A stretch of DNA of 64,000 bases from Candidatus Reidiella endopervernicosa (GCF_013343005.1 NZ_CP054491.1:1284501-1348500), one strand, 5' to 3'; counted from the first letter of the stretch, positions 40,786-50,502 are shown. A program made the numbers and translations. Notes: generated by a model not told the origin, from the letters alone.

Positions 40786-41642
40786 TAGCCGAGCTCCCGA
40801 TGGTTAATCAATATATTGTCGCGCTGCTGCTCGAAGTGTGTAGCGAGCTGTTCGACCAGATAGACCGAGCGATGTTGTCCGCCAGTGCAGCCAAGTGCAA
40901 TGGTCATATAGCTGCGATTATCACCCTCGAACTGCGGAATCCAGGCGTGCAGGAACTGCTGTAGCGAGTCGACCATATCCGCCACCTTGGAGTCGCGACC
41001 GAGAAACTCGGCGACCGGCTGATCACATCCGGTAAGTGGTCGCAGGTGTGCCTCCCAGTGGTGGTTGGGCAGGCAGCGCACATCGAAGACGAAATCGGCA
41101 TCGGCGGGTACGCCATGTTTAAAGCCGAACGACTGGAACATCAGGGACATGCCCTGCTTGTCACTGCGATGTACCCGTTTGCGAATCAGATCGCGGAGCT
41201 GGTGGATGTTAGTACGTGTGGTATCGATGGTGAGACTGGCGCAGGCTGAGATCGGCTCCAGTAGCTGGCGTTCTAGTTTGATCGCCTCGGCCAGAGAGCG
41301 TTGATCGCGAGTCAGTGGGTGTCGGCGGCGCGTCTCGCTGAAGCGTTTTAGCAGGGTCTCATCGTCGGCCTGCAGGAAGATGATTTCGAATTCGATCTCC
41401 TGCTGTGAAAGCTCCTTGAGTGTGTCGGAAAAACGCACCAGATCTTCGGTGCGATTGCGTGCGTCAATGCCGACGGCGGAGTATTGCTGCATCTCGGCTG
41501 GTGCGTTTTTAATCTCGGCCGCGTAGGCAGGCAGTAGTCCAATCGGCAGGTTGTCGATGCAGTAGTAGTCGAGGTCCTCAAGCGCATGCAGCGCAATACT
41601 CTTACCCGATCCGGAGAGGCCGCTGACGATGGTCAGGCTCAT
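40785..41642 (-). CDS. rapZ: RNase adapter protein RapZ
   Basis: RapZ is an RNA-binding P-loop protein; in enterobacteria it directs RNase E to the sRNA GlmZ and senses glucosamine-6-phosphate. The 285-residue product has Walker A GLSGSGKSIALHALED, the FDVRCLPNPHW-like segment (here FDVRCLPNHHWE), and the C-terminal ALGCTGGQHRSVYL signature. Located between hprK and the EIIA gene. Confidence 0.95.
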   Translation of the reverse strand: MSLTIVSGLSGSGKSIALHALEDLDYYCIDNLPIGLLPAYAAEIKNAPAEMQQYSAVGIDARNRTEDLVRFSDTLKELSQQEIEFEIIFLQADDETLLKRFSETRRRHPLTRDQRSLAEAIKLERQLLEPISACASLTIDTTRTNIHQLRDLIRKRVHRSDKQGMSLMFQSFGFKHGVPADADFVFDVRCLPNHHWEAHLRPLTGCDQPVAEFLGRDSKVADMVDSLQQFLHAWIPQFEGDNRSYMTIALGCTGGQHRSVYLVEQLATHFEQQRDNILINHRELG

Positions 41643-42583
41643 TCCTGCTTTTCCATAAAGCGCTGCTGACGATCGATAAAGGTCTGGCTGGCATTGATCC
41701 CCTTCTGTGTTAGCAGGTGGTTACGTACCGCCGCCTCAACCAGCACCGAGAGGTTACGTCCCGGTGCGACTGGCAGAGTGATCTCAGGGATGTCGATATT
41801 GAGCAGTTTTCGTAGGCGCTGATTGCCGCGCAGTCGATCGATCTTCTGCAGCTCCTCATCACTCAGGACCGCGAGATTAATAATCAGACGCAGATATTTT
41901 CCCTGTTTGATGGCGCTGTCACCGTACATTTCACGAATGTTTAATACGCCGAGACCGCGTACCTCGAGAAAGTCCTGCAGCACGTGGGGACAACTGCCGC
42001 TGATGATATCGGGTGCAATGCGGGCGAACTCGGGCGCATCGTCGGCAACCAGGCGATGACCACGGGTAACCAGCTCCAGTGCCAGCTCGCTTTTGCCTGA
42101 GCTGCTGGGACCGGTAATCAGCACGCCACTACCCATGACCTCCATGAAAACACCGTGCAGGGTAATGCGTTCGGCCAACAGGTTGGTCAGGTAGTACTGC
42201 AGACGACTGACCAGATCGTGGCTGGCAAAGGGTGTGCCGAGCAGGGGGGTGCAGTGCTCATCGGCCAGTCGTTGGAAGCTCTCTGGTGGGATGAGGTTGT
42301 CGGTGACAATAGTGATCGAAGTCTGTTCGGAGAAGAGCTGCTTGAGGATGTCCTCACGCGAGTTCTTGCCTAGGCTAGCAAGAAACTCCAGCTCCTCTGC
42401 GCCCAGTACCTGAATCGGGTTGGGGTGGATGACATTGAGATGCCCCACCATCGACGAGCCGGTGGCATGCAGGGTATCGGTTTCGATCTTGCGCTCTTCA
42501 CCACAGGCGCCCGCCAACCACTGCAGTGATAACTTCTCATGCAGGTTATCAAAAAGGGTGCGTGTGGAGATGGCATTGCTCAT
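41639..42583 (-). CDS. hprK: HPr kinase/phosphorylase
   Basis: HprK phosphorylates and dephosphorylates the regulatory serine of HPr. The 314-residue product has an N-terminal DRTGG-like domain, the P-loop GPSSSGKSELALELV near residue 155, and the family signature EVRGLGVLNIREMYG near residue 205. Enterobacteria lack this gene, so its presence is a useful lineage marker. Overlaps ptsN and rapZ by four bases each. Confidence 0.95.
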   Translation of the reverse strand: MSNAISTRTLFDNLHEKLSLQWLAGACGEERKIETDTLHATGSSMVGHLNVIHPNPIQVLGAEELEFLASLGKNSREDILKQLFSEQTSITIVTDNLIPPESFQRLADEHCTPLLGTPFASHDLVSRLQYYLTNLLAERITLHGVFMEVMGSGVLITGPSSSGKSELALELVTRGHRLVADDAPEFARIAPDIISGSCPHVLQDFLEVRGLGVLNIREMYGDSAIKQGKYLRLIINLAVLSDEELQKIDRLRGNQRLRKLLNIDIPEITLPVAPGRNLSVLVEAAVRNHLLTQKGINASQTFIDRQQRFMEKQE

Positions 42584-43050
42584 GCGCTCTGGCGACTCTC
42601 CTCCCAGTGGGATATGAGTTTGAACAGTCCTTCACAGCTGACAGCCTCGCGCAGCTGCACTCGTAACGACTCGTTGCTAAAGAGCATAGCCAGCCGAGAG
42701 AGAATCTGCAGGTGTTCGTCGGTTGATTCGGCGGGTACGACCAGTGCGAACAGCAGGTCGACCGGAGCACCATCATTGGCGTCGAAATCGATCGGCCGGT
42801 GCAGTTTGATCAGTGCGCCCAGTGTCTCCTCACCACCCTCAATACGGCAGTGGGGGATTGCTACACCGTGGCCAAGCCCGGTGCTACCCAGACGTTCGCG
42901 CTCAATGAGCTGATCGAATACCCGGTTTGGGTCGAGTGAGGGAGAGTCTTTGGCAATCAGCTCGCTCAACAGCTCCAGTGCGCGTTTCTTGCTGCCTGCT
43001 TCGGCATCACAGTTGACGCGCGACTGGTCTAGTAAATCGGTTATGTGCAT
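42580..43050 (-). CDS. ptsN: PTS nitrogen regulatory IIA protein
   Basis: PtsN (EIIA-Ntr) is the output protein of the nitrogen PTS, controlling potassium transport and stress responses in relatives. From the ATG at 43050 it has 156 residues, with the phospho-His in LGHGVAIPHCRI near residue 65. An upstream in-frame start (43080) would add ten residues running into the hairpin; I prefer the shorter form because MHITDLL is the usual N-terminus. Confidence 0.92.
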   Translation of the reverse strand: MHITDLLDQSRVNCDAEAGSKKRALELLSELIAKDSPSLDPNRVFDQLIERERLGSTGLGHGVAIPHCRIEGGEETLGALIKLHRPIDFDANDGAPVDLLFALVVPAESTDEHLQILSRLAMLFSNESLRVQLREAVSCEGLFKLISHWEESRQSA

Positions 43051-43071
43051 CTTTCTAATTAGCGATAGAGT

Positions 43072-43100
43072 GGGTTCCATCCGCTCCGCGGATGGAACCC
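43072..43100. promoter_or_regulatory. Perfect 13-bp inverted repeat between hpf and ptsN
   Basis: Arms GGGTTCCATCCGC (43072-43084) and GCGGATGGAACCC (43088-43100) are perfect complements around a 3-base loop. It lies in the 60-bp gap between the hpf stop and the ptsN start. No T-run follows on the transcribed (minus) strand, so a standard intrinsic terminator is unlikely; an RNA-processing or stability element is possible. Confidence 0.7.
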
Positions 43101-43110
43101 CGAGACATCG

Positions 43111-43440
43111 CTACTCCTCGAAGGCCTGAGTCTTCAGCGAGCCTTCGCTGCGGTGGTGGTCGGTGACCTTTTCCTTGTGTTTCTTCACCTGTCGGTCGAG
43201 TTTATCGACCAGACCATCGATAGCGGCATACATGTCTTCCTGGGTGTTTTCGGCGTGAATGTTGCCGCCAGGGACGTGCATGGTCGCCTCCGCCTTATTG
43301 CGCAGCTTCTCAACGGTGAGAACCACGTGCACATTGGTGACGTGGTCGAAGTGGCGCTCAAGGCGCTCCATCTTCTCGTTGACGTAGTTGCGCATGGAAT
43401 CGGTGATATCGATGTGATGCCCGGTGAGATTGATCTGCAT
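43111..43440 (-). CDS. hpf: Ribosome hibernation-promoting factor
   Basis: Hpf binds the decoding region of 30S and helps 70S ribosomes dimerise in stationary phase. The 109-residue product matches the short HPF/YfiA type: MQINLTGHHIDITDSMRNYV at the start, KMERLERHFDHV, and HVPGGNIHAENTQEDMYAAIDGLVDKL in the middle. It follows rpoN as in E. coli. Confidence 0.95.
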   Translation of the reverse strand: MQINLTGHHIDITDSMRNYVNEKMERLERHFDHVTNVHVVLTVEKLRNKAEATMHVPGGNIHAENTQEDMYAAIDGLVDKLDRQVKKHKEKVTDHHRSEGSLKTQAFEE

Positions 43441-43469
43441 ACGTTTGCTCCTTTGGGTTTATTTGGGGC

Positions 43470-44933
43470 CTATGCCAGGCGTTTGCGCTCGTTAGAGGGC
43501 GGTATTGAGAGTGCCTCACGGTATTTAGCAACCGTGCGACGCGCTACGTTGATCCCCTGTTCGGTCAGTATCTCGGCGAGTTTGCTATCACTCAGCGGTT
43601 TGGCCTGATTCTCATCCGCGACCATTTTCTTAAGCATGGCACGGATTGCGGTGGCTGATGCGCCACTGCCATCGCTGGTGCTGACCTGACTGGAGAAGAA
43701 GTACTTGAATTCGAAGATACCCCGAGGGGTATGCATATATTTCTGGGTGGTAACGCGCGAGATGGTCGATTCGTGCATCTCGACCGTTTCGGCAACATCG
43801 CGCAGTACCAGTGGTTTCATCGCCTCATCACCATACTCGAGGAAGGCGCGTTGGCGCTCGACGATACAGGTGGCGACCTTGAGCAGAGTTTCGTTCCTGC
43901 TCATCAGGCTTTTCAGGAACCAGCGCGCCTCCTGTAGGTGGTTCTTCAGGTAGGTGTTATCGGCGCTGCTGTCACCGCGGCGTACCAGTGCCGCATAGCT
44001 GTTGTTGATGCCGACCTTGGGCATCACGTCGCTGTTGAGCTCGACACGCCAAACCCCCTTCTGCTTACGGACAAAGACATCGGGCACGATGTATTCGGCA
44101 CGGGAGGAGGCGATGTGCGAGCCGGGACGCGGCTCCAGGGATTCGATCAGGTGAATCACCTCGATCAGCCGTTTTTCGTCGAGTTTGAGCTTGCGTTTGA
44201 GCTGGGTGTAGTCGTGGTTGCCGAGTAGCGCCAGATTCTCGCTAACAAGCTGACGTGCCTCCTGCAAAAAGGGTGTCTCTGCGTTGAGTAGTTGCATCTG
44301 TAGCAGCAGTGATTCGCGCAGGTCGCGTGCGGCGATACCGGGAGGATCAAACTGCTGGATGCGATGTAGCACCGCCTCAATCTCATCGAGTTCAACATCG
44401 TCCTCGATCTGGAAACTCTCGGCGATATCATCTAGCGCGGTGCTGAGGTAGCCGTCATCGTTGATCGAATCGATGATCGCAGTGGCGATGGCGCGATCTT
44501 TATCGGTGAACGGGGTGAGGTCCATCTGCCAGTTTAGGTGGTCATGCAGCGAATCGCCTGAGTCGTCCTGGATCGTGAACTCGCGATCATCCTCGGCCGG
44601 TGCCGAGTAGCTGGTGCTGTTGTCATAGACATCCTCCCAGGCGCTGTCGACGGGAAGCTCATCGGGCAGGGTTTCGCTGTTGCCAGCCGCCTCGGTGGCA
44701 TCAAGCTTCTCTTCGGCGGAGGGTTCAGGTGTCTCACTGTTGTTCGACTCTTCATTAGCCTTTGTTTCTGGCTCCTGCTCTTCGTCGACCTCCAGCATCA
44801 GATTCGACTCCAGCGCCTGCTGGATTTCGACCTGAAGCTCAAGCGATGAAAGCTGCAGCAGGCGTATCGCCTGCTGCAGCTGTGGCGTCATCGTGAGCTG
44901 TTGTCCAAGCTTGAGCTGGAGCGACTGTTTCAT
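43470..44933 (-). CDS. rpoN: RNA polymerase sigma-54 factor
   Basis: Sigma-54 directs enhancer-dependent transcription. The 487-residue product has the glutamine-rich region I ([20 protein letters not shown]), an acidic region II (residues about 50-130, many Glu/Asp), the core-binding domain, a helix-turn-helix, and the RpoN box [10 protein letters not shown] near the C-terminus. Position between lptB and hpf is conserved. Confidence 0.97.
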   Translation of the reverse strand: MKQSLQLKLGQQLTMTPQLQQAIRLLQLSSLELQVEIQQALESNLMLEVDEEQEPETKANEESNNSETPEPSAEEKLDATEAAGNSETLPDELPVDSAWEDVYDNSTSYSAPAEDDREFTIQDDSGDSLHDHLNWQMDLTPFTDKDRAIATAIIDSINDDGYLSTALDDIAESFQIEDDVELDEIEAVLHRIQQFDPPGIAARDLRESLLLQMQLLNAETPFLQEARQLVSENLALLGNHDYTQLKRKLKLDEKRLIEVIHLIESLEPRPGSHIASSRAEYIVPDVFVRKQKGVWRVELNSDVMPKVGINNSYAALVRRGDSSADNTYLKNHLQEARWFLKSLMSRNETLLKVATCIVERQRAFLEYGDEAMKPLVLRDVAETVEMHESTISRVTTQKYMHTPRGIFEFKYFFSSQVSTSDGSGASATAIRAMLKKMVADENQAKPLSDSKLAEILTEQGINVARRTVAKYREALSIPPSNERKRLA

Positions 44934-45072
44934 CAGGGATTTATTGTCTACTTCAGTGTAATCATTCTGTTACAAATATAGCGCAAATTCCGTGCCAATA
45001 CAGGATATGAATTTTCCTTCAATTGCTGTATGGCGACTAGGGTTTTTCGTCCTTTTCCCTCTTTAACGGCGG

Positions 45073-45798
45073 TTACATCGCAAAATGCTGGCCCAGATAG
45101 ACGTCGCGAACCTTCTGGTTTTGCAGGATCTCATCGGGGTGACCCTCGGCAATTACCTCACCGGCATTGAGAATATAGGCGCGCTCACAGATACCGAGTG
45201 TCTCGCGCACATTGTGGTCGGTGATCAGCACGCCGATACCGCGCTCACTCAGGTGTTTGATGATCTGTTGAATGTCGATCACTGAGATCGGATCGACGCC
45301 GGCAAATGGCTCATCGAGCAGAACGAATTTTGGTTCCGTTGCCAGTGCACGTGCGATCTCCACCCGACGACGCTCGCCGCCAGAGAGGCTCTGACCGATG
45401 GTGTCGCGCAGGTGTGAGATGTGCAGTTCGCTGAGCAGCTCATCGAGCATCGACTCGCGTGTCTGTGCATTGAGCTCATCACGGATCTCGAGAATGGCGA
45501 GGATGTTGTCGGCTACGCTGAGCTTGCGAAACACCGAGGCCTCCTGTGGCAGATAGCCGATCCCGAGGCGGGCGCGGGCATCGATGGGATAGCTGGTGAC
45601 ATCCTGCTCATCAATCATGATGCGACCCGTATCACAGCCGATCAGTCCAACCACCATATAGAAACTGGTGGTCTTGCCGGCACCGTTGGGGCCGAGCAGT
45701 CCGACCACCTCGCCACTGTTGATGGTAAGCGAGACGCCGCCAACAACATCGCGACCCTTGTAGGCTTTGTGCAGGTTCTCAGCGCTGAGTCGAGTCAT
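45073..45798 (-). CDS. lptB: LPS export ABC ATPase LptB
   Basis: LptB powers LPS extraction from the inner membrane with LptFG. The 241-residue product has Walker [17 protein letters not shown], the signature [15 protein letters not shown], Walker [14 protein letters not shown], and the H-loop ITDHNVRET. It overlaps lptA by four bases. A 139-bp gap (44934-45072) separates it from rpoN. Confidence 0.97.
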   Translation of the reverse strand: MTRLSAENLHKAYKGRDVVGGVSLTINSGEVVGLLGPNGAGKTTSFYMVVGLIGCDTGRIMIDEQDVTSYPIDARARLGIGYLPQEASVFRKLSVADNILAILEIRDELNAQTRESMLDELLSELHISHLRDTIGQSLSGGERRRVEIARALATEPKFVLLDEPFAGVDPISVIDIQQIIKHLSERGIGVLITDHNVRETLGICERAYILNAGEVIAEGHPDEILQNQKVRDVYLGQHFAM

Positions 45799-46328
45799 GG
45801 CTTTTCAGCGGGTTTACGCTCGCGCGGCTGAATGGTGATGCGTACGCGCTCGTTTTTTGGCTTATGACTACTGTCGGTGCTGGTGCTGCCCGCCACAGCG
45901 CTATCACGCGCTGCGTCGTAGACGATACGTTGGCTGGTGAGTCGATTGCCTTTTTGGTAGAGCTCAGCGTTGATGCTGAGTGTGAGCTGCTCGGTTTCGG
46001 CCTGGTACTCAAGCTGTTCGCCACTGCCGCGTACATCTTCGCTGCTCTCATCGGGGCGCTGACGGAAGGTGGCCGGTTTACCTTTGGCGATGACTCGATC
46101 GAGTTGTCCATTGAGGGTGTGGATGGTGACAACATCGGCAGTGGCGTGCAGCGAACCCTGGCTGAAGGTGACATTTCCACTGTAGGTGCTGATGCCGCGT
46201 TTCTCGTCAAACTCAACCCGGTCGGCCTCAACCTCGATGGGTTGATCACGGTCGCTTGAGAGCGCAGTGGCGATACCGGGAAGTAACAGGGTGGCGATGA
46301 TTAATAAGTGGGAGCTAGTTTTGTGCAT
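45795..46328 (-). CDS. lptA: LPS transport periplasmic protein LptA
   Basis: LptA forms the periplasmic bridge for LPS. The 177-residue product has a signal peptide ([15 protein letters not shown]) and the OstA-like core beginning [22 protein letters not shown]. The C-terminal tail is rich in charged residues. Overlaps lptC by 14 bases and lptB by four. Confidence 0.94.
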   Translation of the reverse strand: MHKTSSHLLIIATLLLPGIATALSSDRDQPIEVEADRVEFDEKRGISTYSGNVTFSQGSLHATADVVTIHTLNGQLDRVIAKGKPATFRQRPDESSEDVRGSGEQLEYQAETEQLTLSINAELYQKGNRLTSQRIVYDAARDSAVAGSTSTDSSHKPKNERVRITIQPRERKPAEKP

Positions 46329-46872
46329 AGCGGCCTCTTACATTGGATAGCAGGGTGTGTTGGCCAGTCGCCCAGTTGCTGCGCAGGCCAGTGGCGGTGA
46401 CGGTACGGGTGTCGCTGGTGAGCTTGATCGGTTGATCGGTTGCAGCGCGCTCCTGGTCGGGCCATAGCGTAATGCTGCTACTCTCGATCTTGAGTGACTC
46501 CTGTTCGGGGCTGCTGCGCTGCAGGAGCACATCCTGTTCAAGTCTGATCTCAGCACCGTCGGGCGCGATATGAGCCTTACCCGCAGATGCACTCCACTGT
46601 GGACGTGTTTTTCCAACCAGTTTAAGTCGTGGCTGATCGATCTCGCTGCTGTCATCGTCACCGTAGTGACGCAGGGCGGTGCCACTGAGGATGTGGTGTG
46701 GTTGTCCCTCGCTATCCATGCTGGTGAGATTGAAATTCTCGAGGAAAAAGTCGGGTGTGTGACGTGCGCCGCGGTCGATGTCGCCATCGTAACTGCTGCG
46801 GTAGAGCAGCCAGCCGCTACTGACCGCTAGCAGGGCGAAAATAAGCATCGGAATCAGGACCCGAACGTCCAC
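46315..46872 (-). CDS. lptC: LPS export protein LptC
   Basis: LptC is a bitopic inner-membrane protein that hands LPS from LptBFG to LptA. The 185-residue product has one N-terminal helix (LIPMLIFALLAVSSGWLLY) and the beta-jellyroll region with FLENFNLTSMDSEGQPHHIL and WSASAGKAHIAPDG. Order kdsC-lptC-lptA-lptB matches E. coli. Confidence 0.93.
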   Translation of the reverse strand: MDVRVLIPMLIFALLAVSSGWLLYRSSYDGDIDRGARHTPDFFLENFNLTSMDSEGQPHHILSGTALRHYGDDDSSEIDQPRLKLVGKTRPQWSASAGKAHIAPDGAEIRLEQDVLLQRSSPEQESLKIESSSITLWPDQERAATDQPIKLTSDTRTVTATGLRSNWATGQHTLLSNVRGRYAQN

Positions 46873-47394
46873 CTAGAGATAACTCTCCAGCATCGGGCTC
46901 AGGGTGCCCTGAGCTTCCATGATCAGCTCGCAGATCTCACGAGCGGCACCGCGGCCACCGCCGACTGAGGTCTGCCAGTGTGCATGCTGTTTGACCATGC
47001 GGTGTGCATCCTGGACCGCAACCGCCAGACCAACACGGGTCATGATCGGCAGATCAACCACATCGTCACCGACATAGGCGGTCTCTTCGGCGCTGACGTT
47101 GAGTTCTGCGATCAGTTGTTCGAAGGCGGGTAGCTTCTCGTGCTGTCCCTGGTAGACGTGTTCGATACCGAGGTTTTTCATGCGGTGTTCGACCACCTTG
47201 GAGGTGCGGCCGGTGATAATGGCGATGGTGACGCCACTCTGCTGCAGCATCTTCATGCCGTGGCCGTCACGTGAATGGAACGCCTTGTACTCCTGGCCAT
47301 CATCGCCAAAGAAGAGACCGCCATCGGTTAGTACGCCATCGACGTCAAAGATGATAAGTCGGATCTGTTTGGCCTTCTCAAGGATGTCCTTCAT
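46873..47394 (-). CDS. kdsC: KDO-8-phosphate phosphatase
   Basis: HAD-family phosphatase that releases KDO from KDO-8-phosphate. The 173-residue product has motif I IFDVDGVLTDGGLFF, motif II ITGRTS, and motif IV YVGDDVVDLPIM, with no cap domain, as expected for the tetrameric C0-type KdsC. It starts one base after the lptC start region's upstream boundary and ends adjacent to lptC. Confidence 0.95.
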   Translation of the reverse strand: MKDILEKAKQIRLIIFDVDGVLTDGGLFFGDDGQEYKAFHSRDGHGMKMLQQSGVTIAIITGRTSKVVEHRMKNLGIEHVYQGQHEKLPAFEQLIAELNVSAEETAYVGDDVVDLPIMTRVGLAVAVQDAHRMVKQHAHWQTSVGGGRGAAREICELIMEAQGTLSPMLESYL

Positions 47395-47418
47395 GCTCTC
47401 TCCAGACTGAAATGGTTG

Positions 47419-48390
47419 TTATACGACGCCTGCGCGCAGCATGTCGTGCATGTTGAGTGCGCCGACCAGATGCTGATTCTCATCGACTACCAGTAGGGCG
47501 CTGATCTTTTTACTGTCCATGATCTGCAGCGCCTCGGCTGCCAACATGTCGGCAACCACCGTTTTGCACTCTTTGGTCATCGCTTCGCTAATTGAGGCCT
47601 GGTGCACGTCGATGCCGTGATCGAGAGTGCGGCGCAGATCGCCATCGGTGAAAATACCAATGACACGATTATCGCTGTCGGTTACGCCGGTCATGCCGAG
47701 GCTCTTGCCGGTCATCTCCAGTAACGCATCGCTGAGTAGTGTGCTCTCGCTCACCTGTGGCACGGCATCGCCAGTGTGCATGATGTCGCCGACGTGTAAG
47801 AGCAGTCTGCGACCAAGGGCACCGGCGGGGTGGGAGCGAGCAAAATCTTCTGGGGTGAAACCGCGTGCCTCAAGCAGTGAGATGGCGAGTGCGTCGCCCA
47901 TCACCAGAGCAGCAGTAGTGCTTGAGGTGGGCGCGAGTCCGAGTGGACACGCCTCGCGCTCAACGCTGACGTCGATGTTGACACTGGCTGCCTGGGCGAG
48001 GCTCGAGTCGGGGTTGCCGGTCATCGAGATCAGCGGAATATTGAGTCGTTTGATGATCGGTAGGATGGTGCGGATCTCATCGGTCTCGCCGGAGTTGGAG
48101 AGTGCGAGGACCACATCCTTGGCAGTGATCATGCCGAGATCACCGTGGCTCGCCTCACCGGGGTGAACGAAGAAGGCGGGGCTGCCGGTGCTGGCCAGAG
48201 TAGCGGCAATCTTGCCGCCGATATGGCCCGACTTGCCCATACCGACCACCACGATTCGACCTTCGCACTCGAGCATATGGCGGCAGGCAGTGGCAAAGTT
48301 GGCGTCAATGCGTTGGGTGAGGGCGGAGATCGCCTCCGCCTCGGTCTCAATAACCGCGACGCCGAGTTGTTGTAGTTTTTTTTCGTTCAT
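47419..48390 (-). CDS. kdsD: D-arabinose-5-phosphate isomerase
   Basis: KdsD isomerises ribulose-5-phosphate to arabinose-5-phosphate, the KDO precursor. The 323-residue product has an N-terminal SIS domain (VVGMGKSGHIGGKIAATLASTG, HPGEASHGDLGM) and two C-terminal CBS domains (IMHTGDAVP and IFTDGDLRRTLD). It sits next to kdsC as in E. coli. Confidence 0.96.
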   Translation of the reverse strand: MNEKKLQQLGVAVIETEAEAISALTQRIDANFATACRHMLECEGRIVVVGMGKSGHIGGKIAATLASTGSPAFFVHPGEASHGDLGMITAKDVVLALSNSGETDEIRTILPIIKRLNIPLISMTGNPDSSLAQAASVNIDVSVEREACPLGLAPTSSTTAALVMGDALAISLLEARGFTPEDFARSHPAGALGRRLLLHVGDIMHTGDAVPQVSESTLLSDALLEMTGKSLGMTGVTDSDNRVIGIFTDGDLRRTLDHGIDVHQASISEAMTKECKTVVADMLAAEALQIMDSKKISALLVVDENQHLVGALNMHDMLRAGVV

Positions 48391-48408
48391 CTCAATCCAG
48401 ATCCGGGC

Positions 48409-48606
48409 TCACGCCTCCGGGTAACCCAGCTCAGCCAGCTTGGCTGAGATCGTATCGCGTTGCAGCGAGGCACCCTCGACCGTAACGTTGCCGCTCTCAA
48501 CCTCAACTTCGACCTGTTCGATACCGTTGAGTTCGCCCAGGCCATTTTTGATCGCATCGGCGCAACCACCACACTTGATATTTTGTGCCTGAAATTGCTC
48601 TTTCAT
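48409..48606 (-). CDS. Heavy-metal-associated (CopZ-like) protein
   Basis: 65-residue HMA-domain protein with the metal-binding pair in IKCGGCADAIKNGL and a single ferredoxin-like fold (ending KLAELGYPEA). The CGGC pair is a variant of the usual CxxC copper site. It is placed between kdsD and the antiporter gene, overlapping the latter by one base; this neighbour is not part of the E. coli cluster. Copper or another soft metal is the likely ligand, by family. Confidence 0.87.
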   Translation of the reverse strand: MKEQFQAQNIKCGGCADAIKNGLGELNGIEQVEVEVESGNVTVEGASLQRDTISAKLAELGYPEA

Positions 48607-49580
48607 TACATCGCTCCAGTTGCTGAGAGGTAGAGTACCGTCTGGTAGCCGATAAAGGCCAGCAGTAGCACCGAACCCTCGCCGCGGGTAATGCGGCCGG
48701 GGCCGCGGAAGCCGTAGGCCATCGCAAACAGCAGTATGGTTAGACCGATCATGACCGGGTAGTCGCGAGTAAGCACTGCTGGATCAAATGAACCGGGATG
48801 GATGACACCGGGTAGACCCAGCACCGCCAGCAGATTGAACATGTTGGAGCCGATGACGTTACCGATGGCGATGTCATGCTCGCCTTTCTTGGCGCTGACA
48901 ATTGAGGCGGCCAGTTCCGGCAGACTCGTACCGAGGGCGACGATGGTCAGACCGATAATCAGATCACTCACACCGAATGAGGTGGCGATATTGACCGCCC
49001 CCCAGACCAGCGCACGCGAGCTGATCAGCAGTGCAGCCAGTCCGACGATCAGCCAGATGATGGCAGTACGCATCGGCATGTGGCTGGGGATCTCGTCGTC
49101 AAACTCACCGCTCAACGGATCGTCACGGCGGGTCTTAAGGCCGAGGCTGACGACCATGTAGATCATCACAGCGAGGCCGCTGAGCAGAAAGATACCGTCA
49201 AGTCTCCCCAACACACCGTCCTGTAGCAGCACCAGCGCGATCAACATCGCAGAGAGCAGGATCGGCAGCTCGCGTCGTACCGTATCGGAGTTGACGTTGA
49301 GCGGGATGAGCACCGCAGTGGCACCAAGAATCAGGGCGATGTTGGTGATGTTGGAGCCGAGCGCATTACCGATCGCCAGGCCCGGGTTGCCGAGTGATGA
49401 GGAGATGACCGAGACGAGAATCTCCGGTGCCGAGGTGCCAAAGCCGACAATGGTCAGGCCGATAATCAGTGGTGAGATGCCGAGATTGCGTGCCGTGGCT
49501 GAAGCGCCGGTGACAAATTTATCCGCACCCCAGATCAGAATCAGGAAGCCGCCCAAAATGGCGGCGATATCGAGCAGCAT
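48606..49580 (-). CDS. yrbG: Calcium/sodium antiporter (YrbG-like, CaCA family)
   Basis: K-independent Na/Ca exchanger-type membrane protein. From the ATG at 49580 it has 324 residues with two alpha repeats: GTSAPEILVSVISSSLGNPGLAIGNALG-type segment near residue 45 and GTSLPELAASIVSAKKGEHDIAIGNVIGSN near residue 215, both carrying the conserved acidic/asparagine pair. An in-frame extension upstream to 49748 has no family content. Leads the kdsD/kdsC/lpt cluster as in E. coli. Confidence 0.93.
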   Translation of the reverse strand: MLLDIAAILGGFLILIWGADKFVTGASATARNLGISPLIIGLTIVGFGTSAPEILVSVISSSLGNPGLAIGNALGSNITNIALILGATAVLIPLNVNSDTVRRELPILLSAMLIALVLLQDGVLGRLDGIFLLSGLAVMIYMVVSLGLKTRRDDPLSGEFDDEIPSHMPMRTAIIWLIVGLAALLISSRALVWGAVNIATSFGVSDLIIGLTIVALGTSLPELAASIVSAKKGEHDIAIGNVIGSNMFNLLAVLGLPGVIHPGSFDPAVLTRDYPVMIGLTILLFAMAYGFRGPGRITRGEGSVLLLAFIGYQTVLYLSATGAM

Positions 49581-49800
49581 GGTTAGTGTGTCCTCTGTCG
49601 GCCCAGCGGGGATGGCGTTGTGACGGGCTGGCAGAGGGGCGCTGTATGCACGCAAGTTCTCACTGCTTATTCTCTCTCTACTATCGAATTTGATCAGCCA
49701 GTGGCTGATGTAAAAATGTCGTTTATCTCGTCGGCTGGCGCTTTTCAAACGGCCAACGGGGGCGCTATTGTAACCGTAATTTCAGTGTGGTGGTGGCAAA

Positions 49801-50502
49801 ATGGCACAGCAGATACAAAAGGGTGTTTTATCGGAGCGCCAGCAGGGAGAGGGGCTTCCAAAGCTCTTTTTTGGCGGCTGCGGCTGGGATCTTCCGGCTC
49901 TGAATGCGCTCTACCCTGAGGATCTACCACAAGAGTGGCGACTCGATTTCTACAGCAGTGAGTTTTCGGCGCTACTGCTGCCAGAGCAGCATTGGCGCTC
50001 TGCTGATGCCGAGCAGTGGTCCGAGTGGTGCGAGCTGTTCGAATCACGAGTCGTCGCACTGCTTGAGGTGGGTATTGCGGATGTTGTGGCTATAGAGTTG
50101 TTGGCAGAGGTCGGTCAGCCTGCTGCCTGTGTCGATGCTCTGCTGCTGCGACTCTCTGATCCAGTGGGTCCTGCGGTTCTTCATGGGCTGGCTGAGCACT
50201 CATCAGGAGTTACTCTCTATATTGATGGTGAGCTCACCTCTGAGAGGGCAACGGAGATAAATAACCGATATGGAGTGTTGCCGGTCTGGCATGCGGGCCT
50301 TGAGGGTGAGTGGGGCAGTAATGTGGGGCGGATCTCTCTCTCGGGGGCAGATGTGGGATTACCGCAATTAGCCGAGCAGGTAAAACAGTTTCTACACCAG
50401 GCGCAGGGGTGGCGCAGTGCGGTACTACTCGTCGATAGTGGAGCTAAGACACTGATGCAGCTTCGCGAGATAGCCGCATTGACAGAGCTGTATGGGGTTT
50501 AA
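49801..50502 (+). CDS. Unknown protein, possibly a shortened DUF72 relative
   Basis: 233 residues, no transmembrane segment. The N-terminal FGGCGWDLPALNALYPEDLP and EWRLDFYSSEFSALLLP recall the start of DUF72 (YecE) proteins, which read GTxGW, then P..L..YA..F..VE; this is weak resemblance only. The rest is acidic and leucine-rich without a recognisable motif. It is divergent from yrbG (start about 220 bp away) and about 170 bp upstream of mlaF. Confidence 0.55.
   Translation: MAQQIQKGVLSERQQGEGLPKLFFGGCGWDLPALNALYPEDLPQEWRLDFYSSEFSALLLPEQHWRSADAEQWSEWCELFESRVVALLEVGIADVVAIELLAEVGQPAACVDALLLRLSDPVGPAVLHGLAEHSSGVTLYIDGELTSERATEINNRYGVLPVWHAGLEGEWGSNVGRISLSGADVGLPQLAEQVKQFLHQAQGWRSAVLLVDSGAKTLMQLREIAALTELYGV

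Noticed and set aside
43072-43100. Intrinsic terminator of hpf
   Set aside because: No T-run follows the hairpin on the transcribed strand and ptsN is expected to be co-transcribed with rpoN-hpf.
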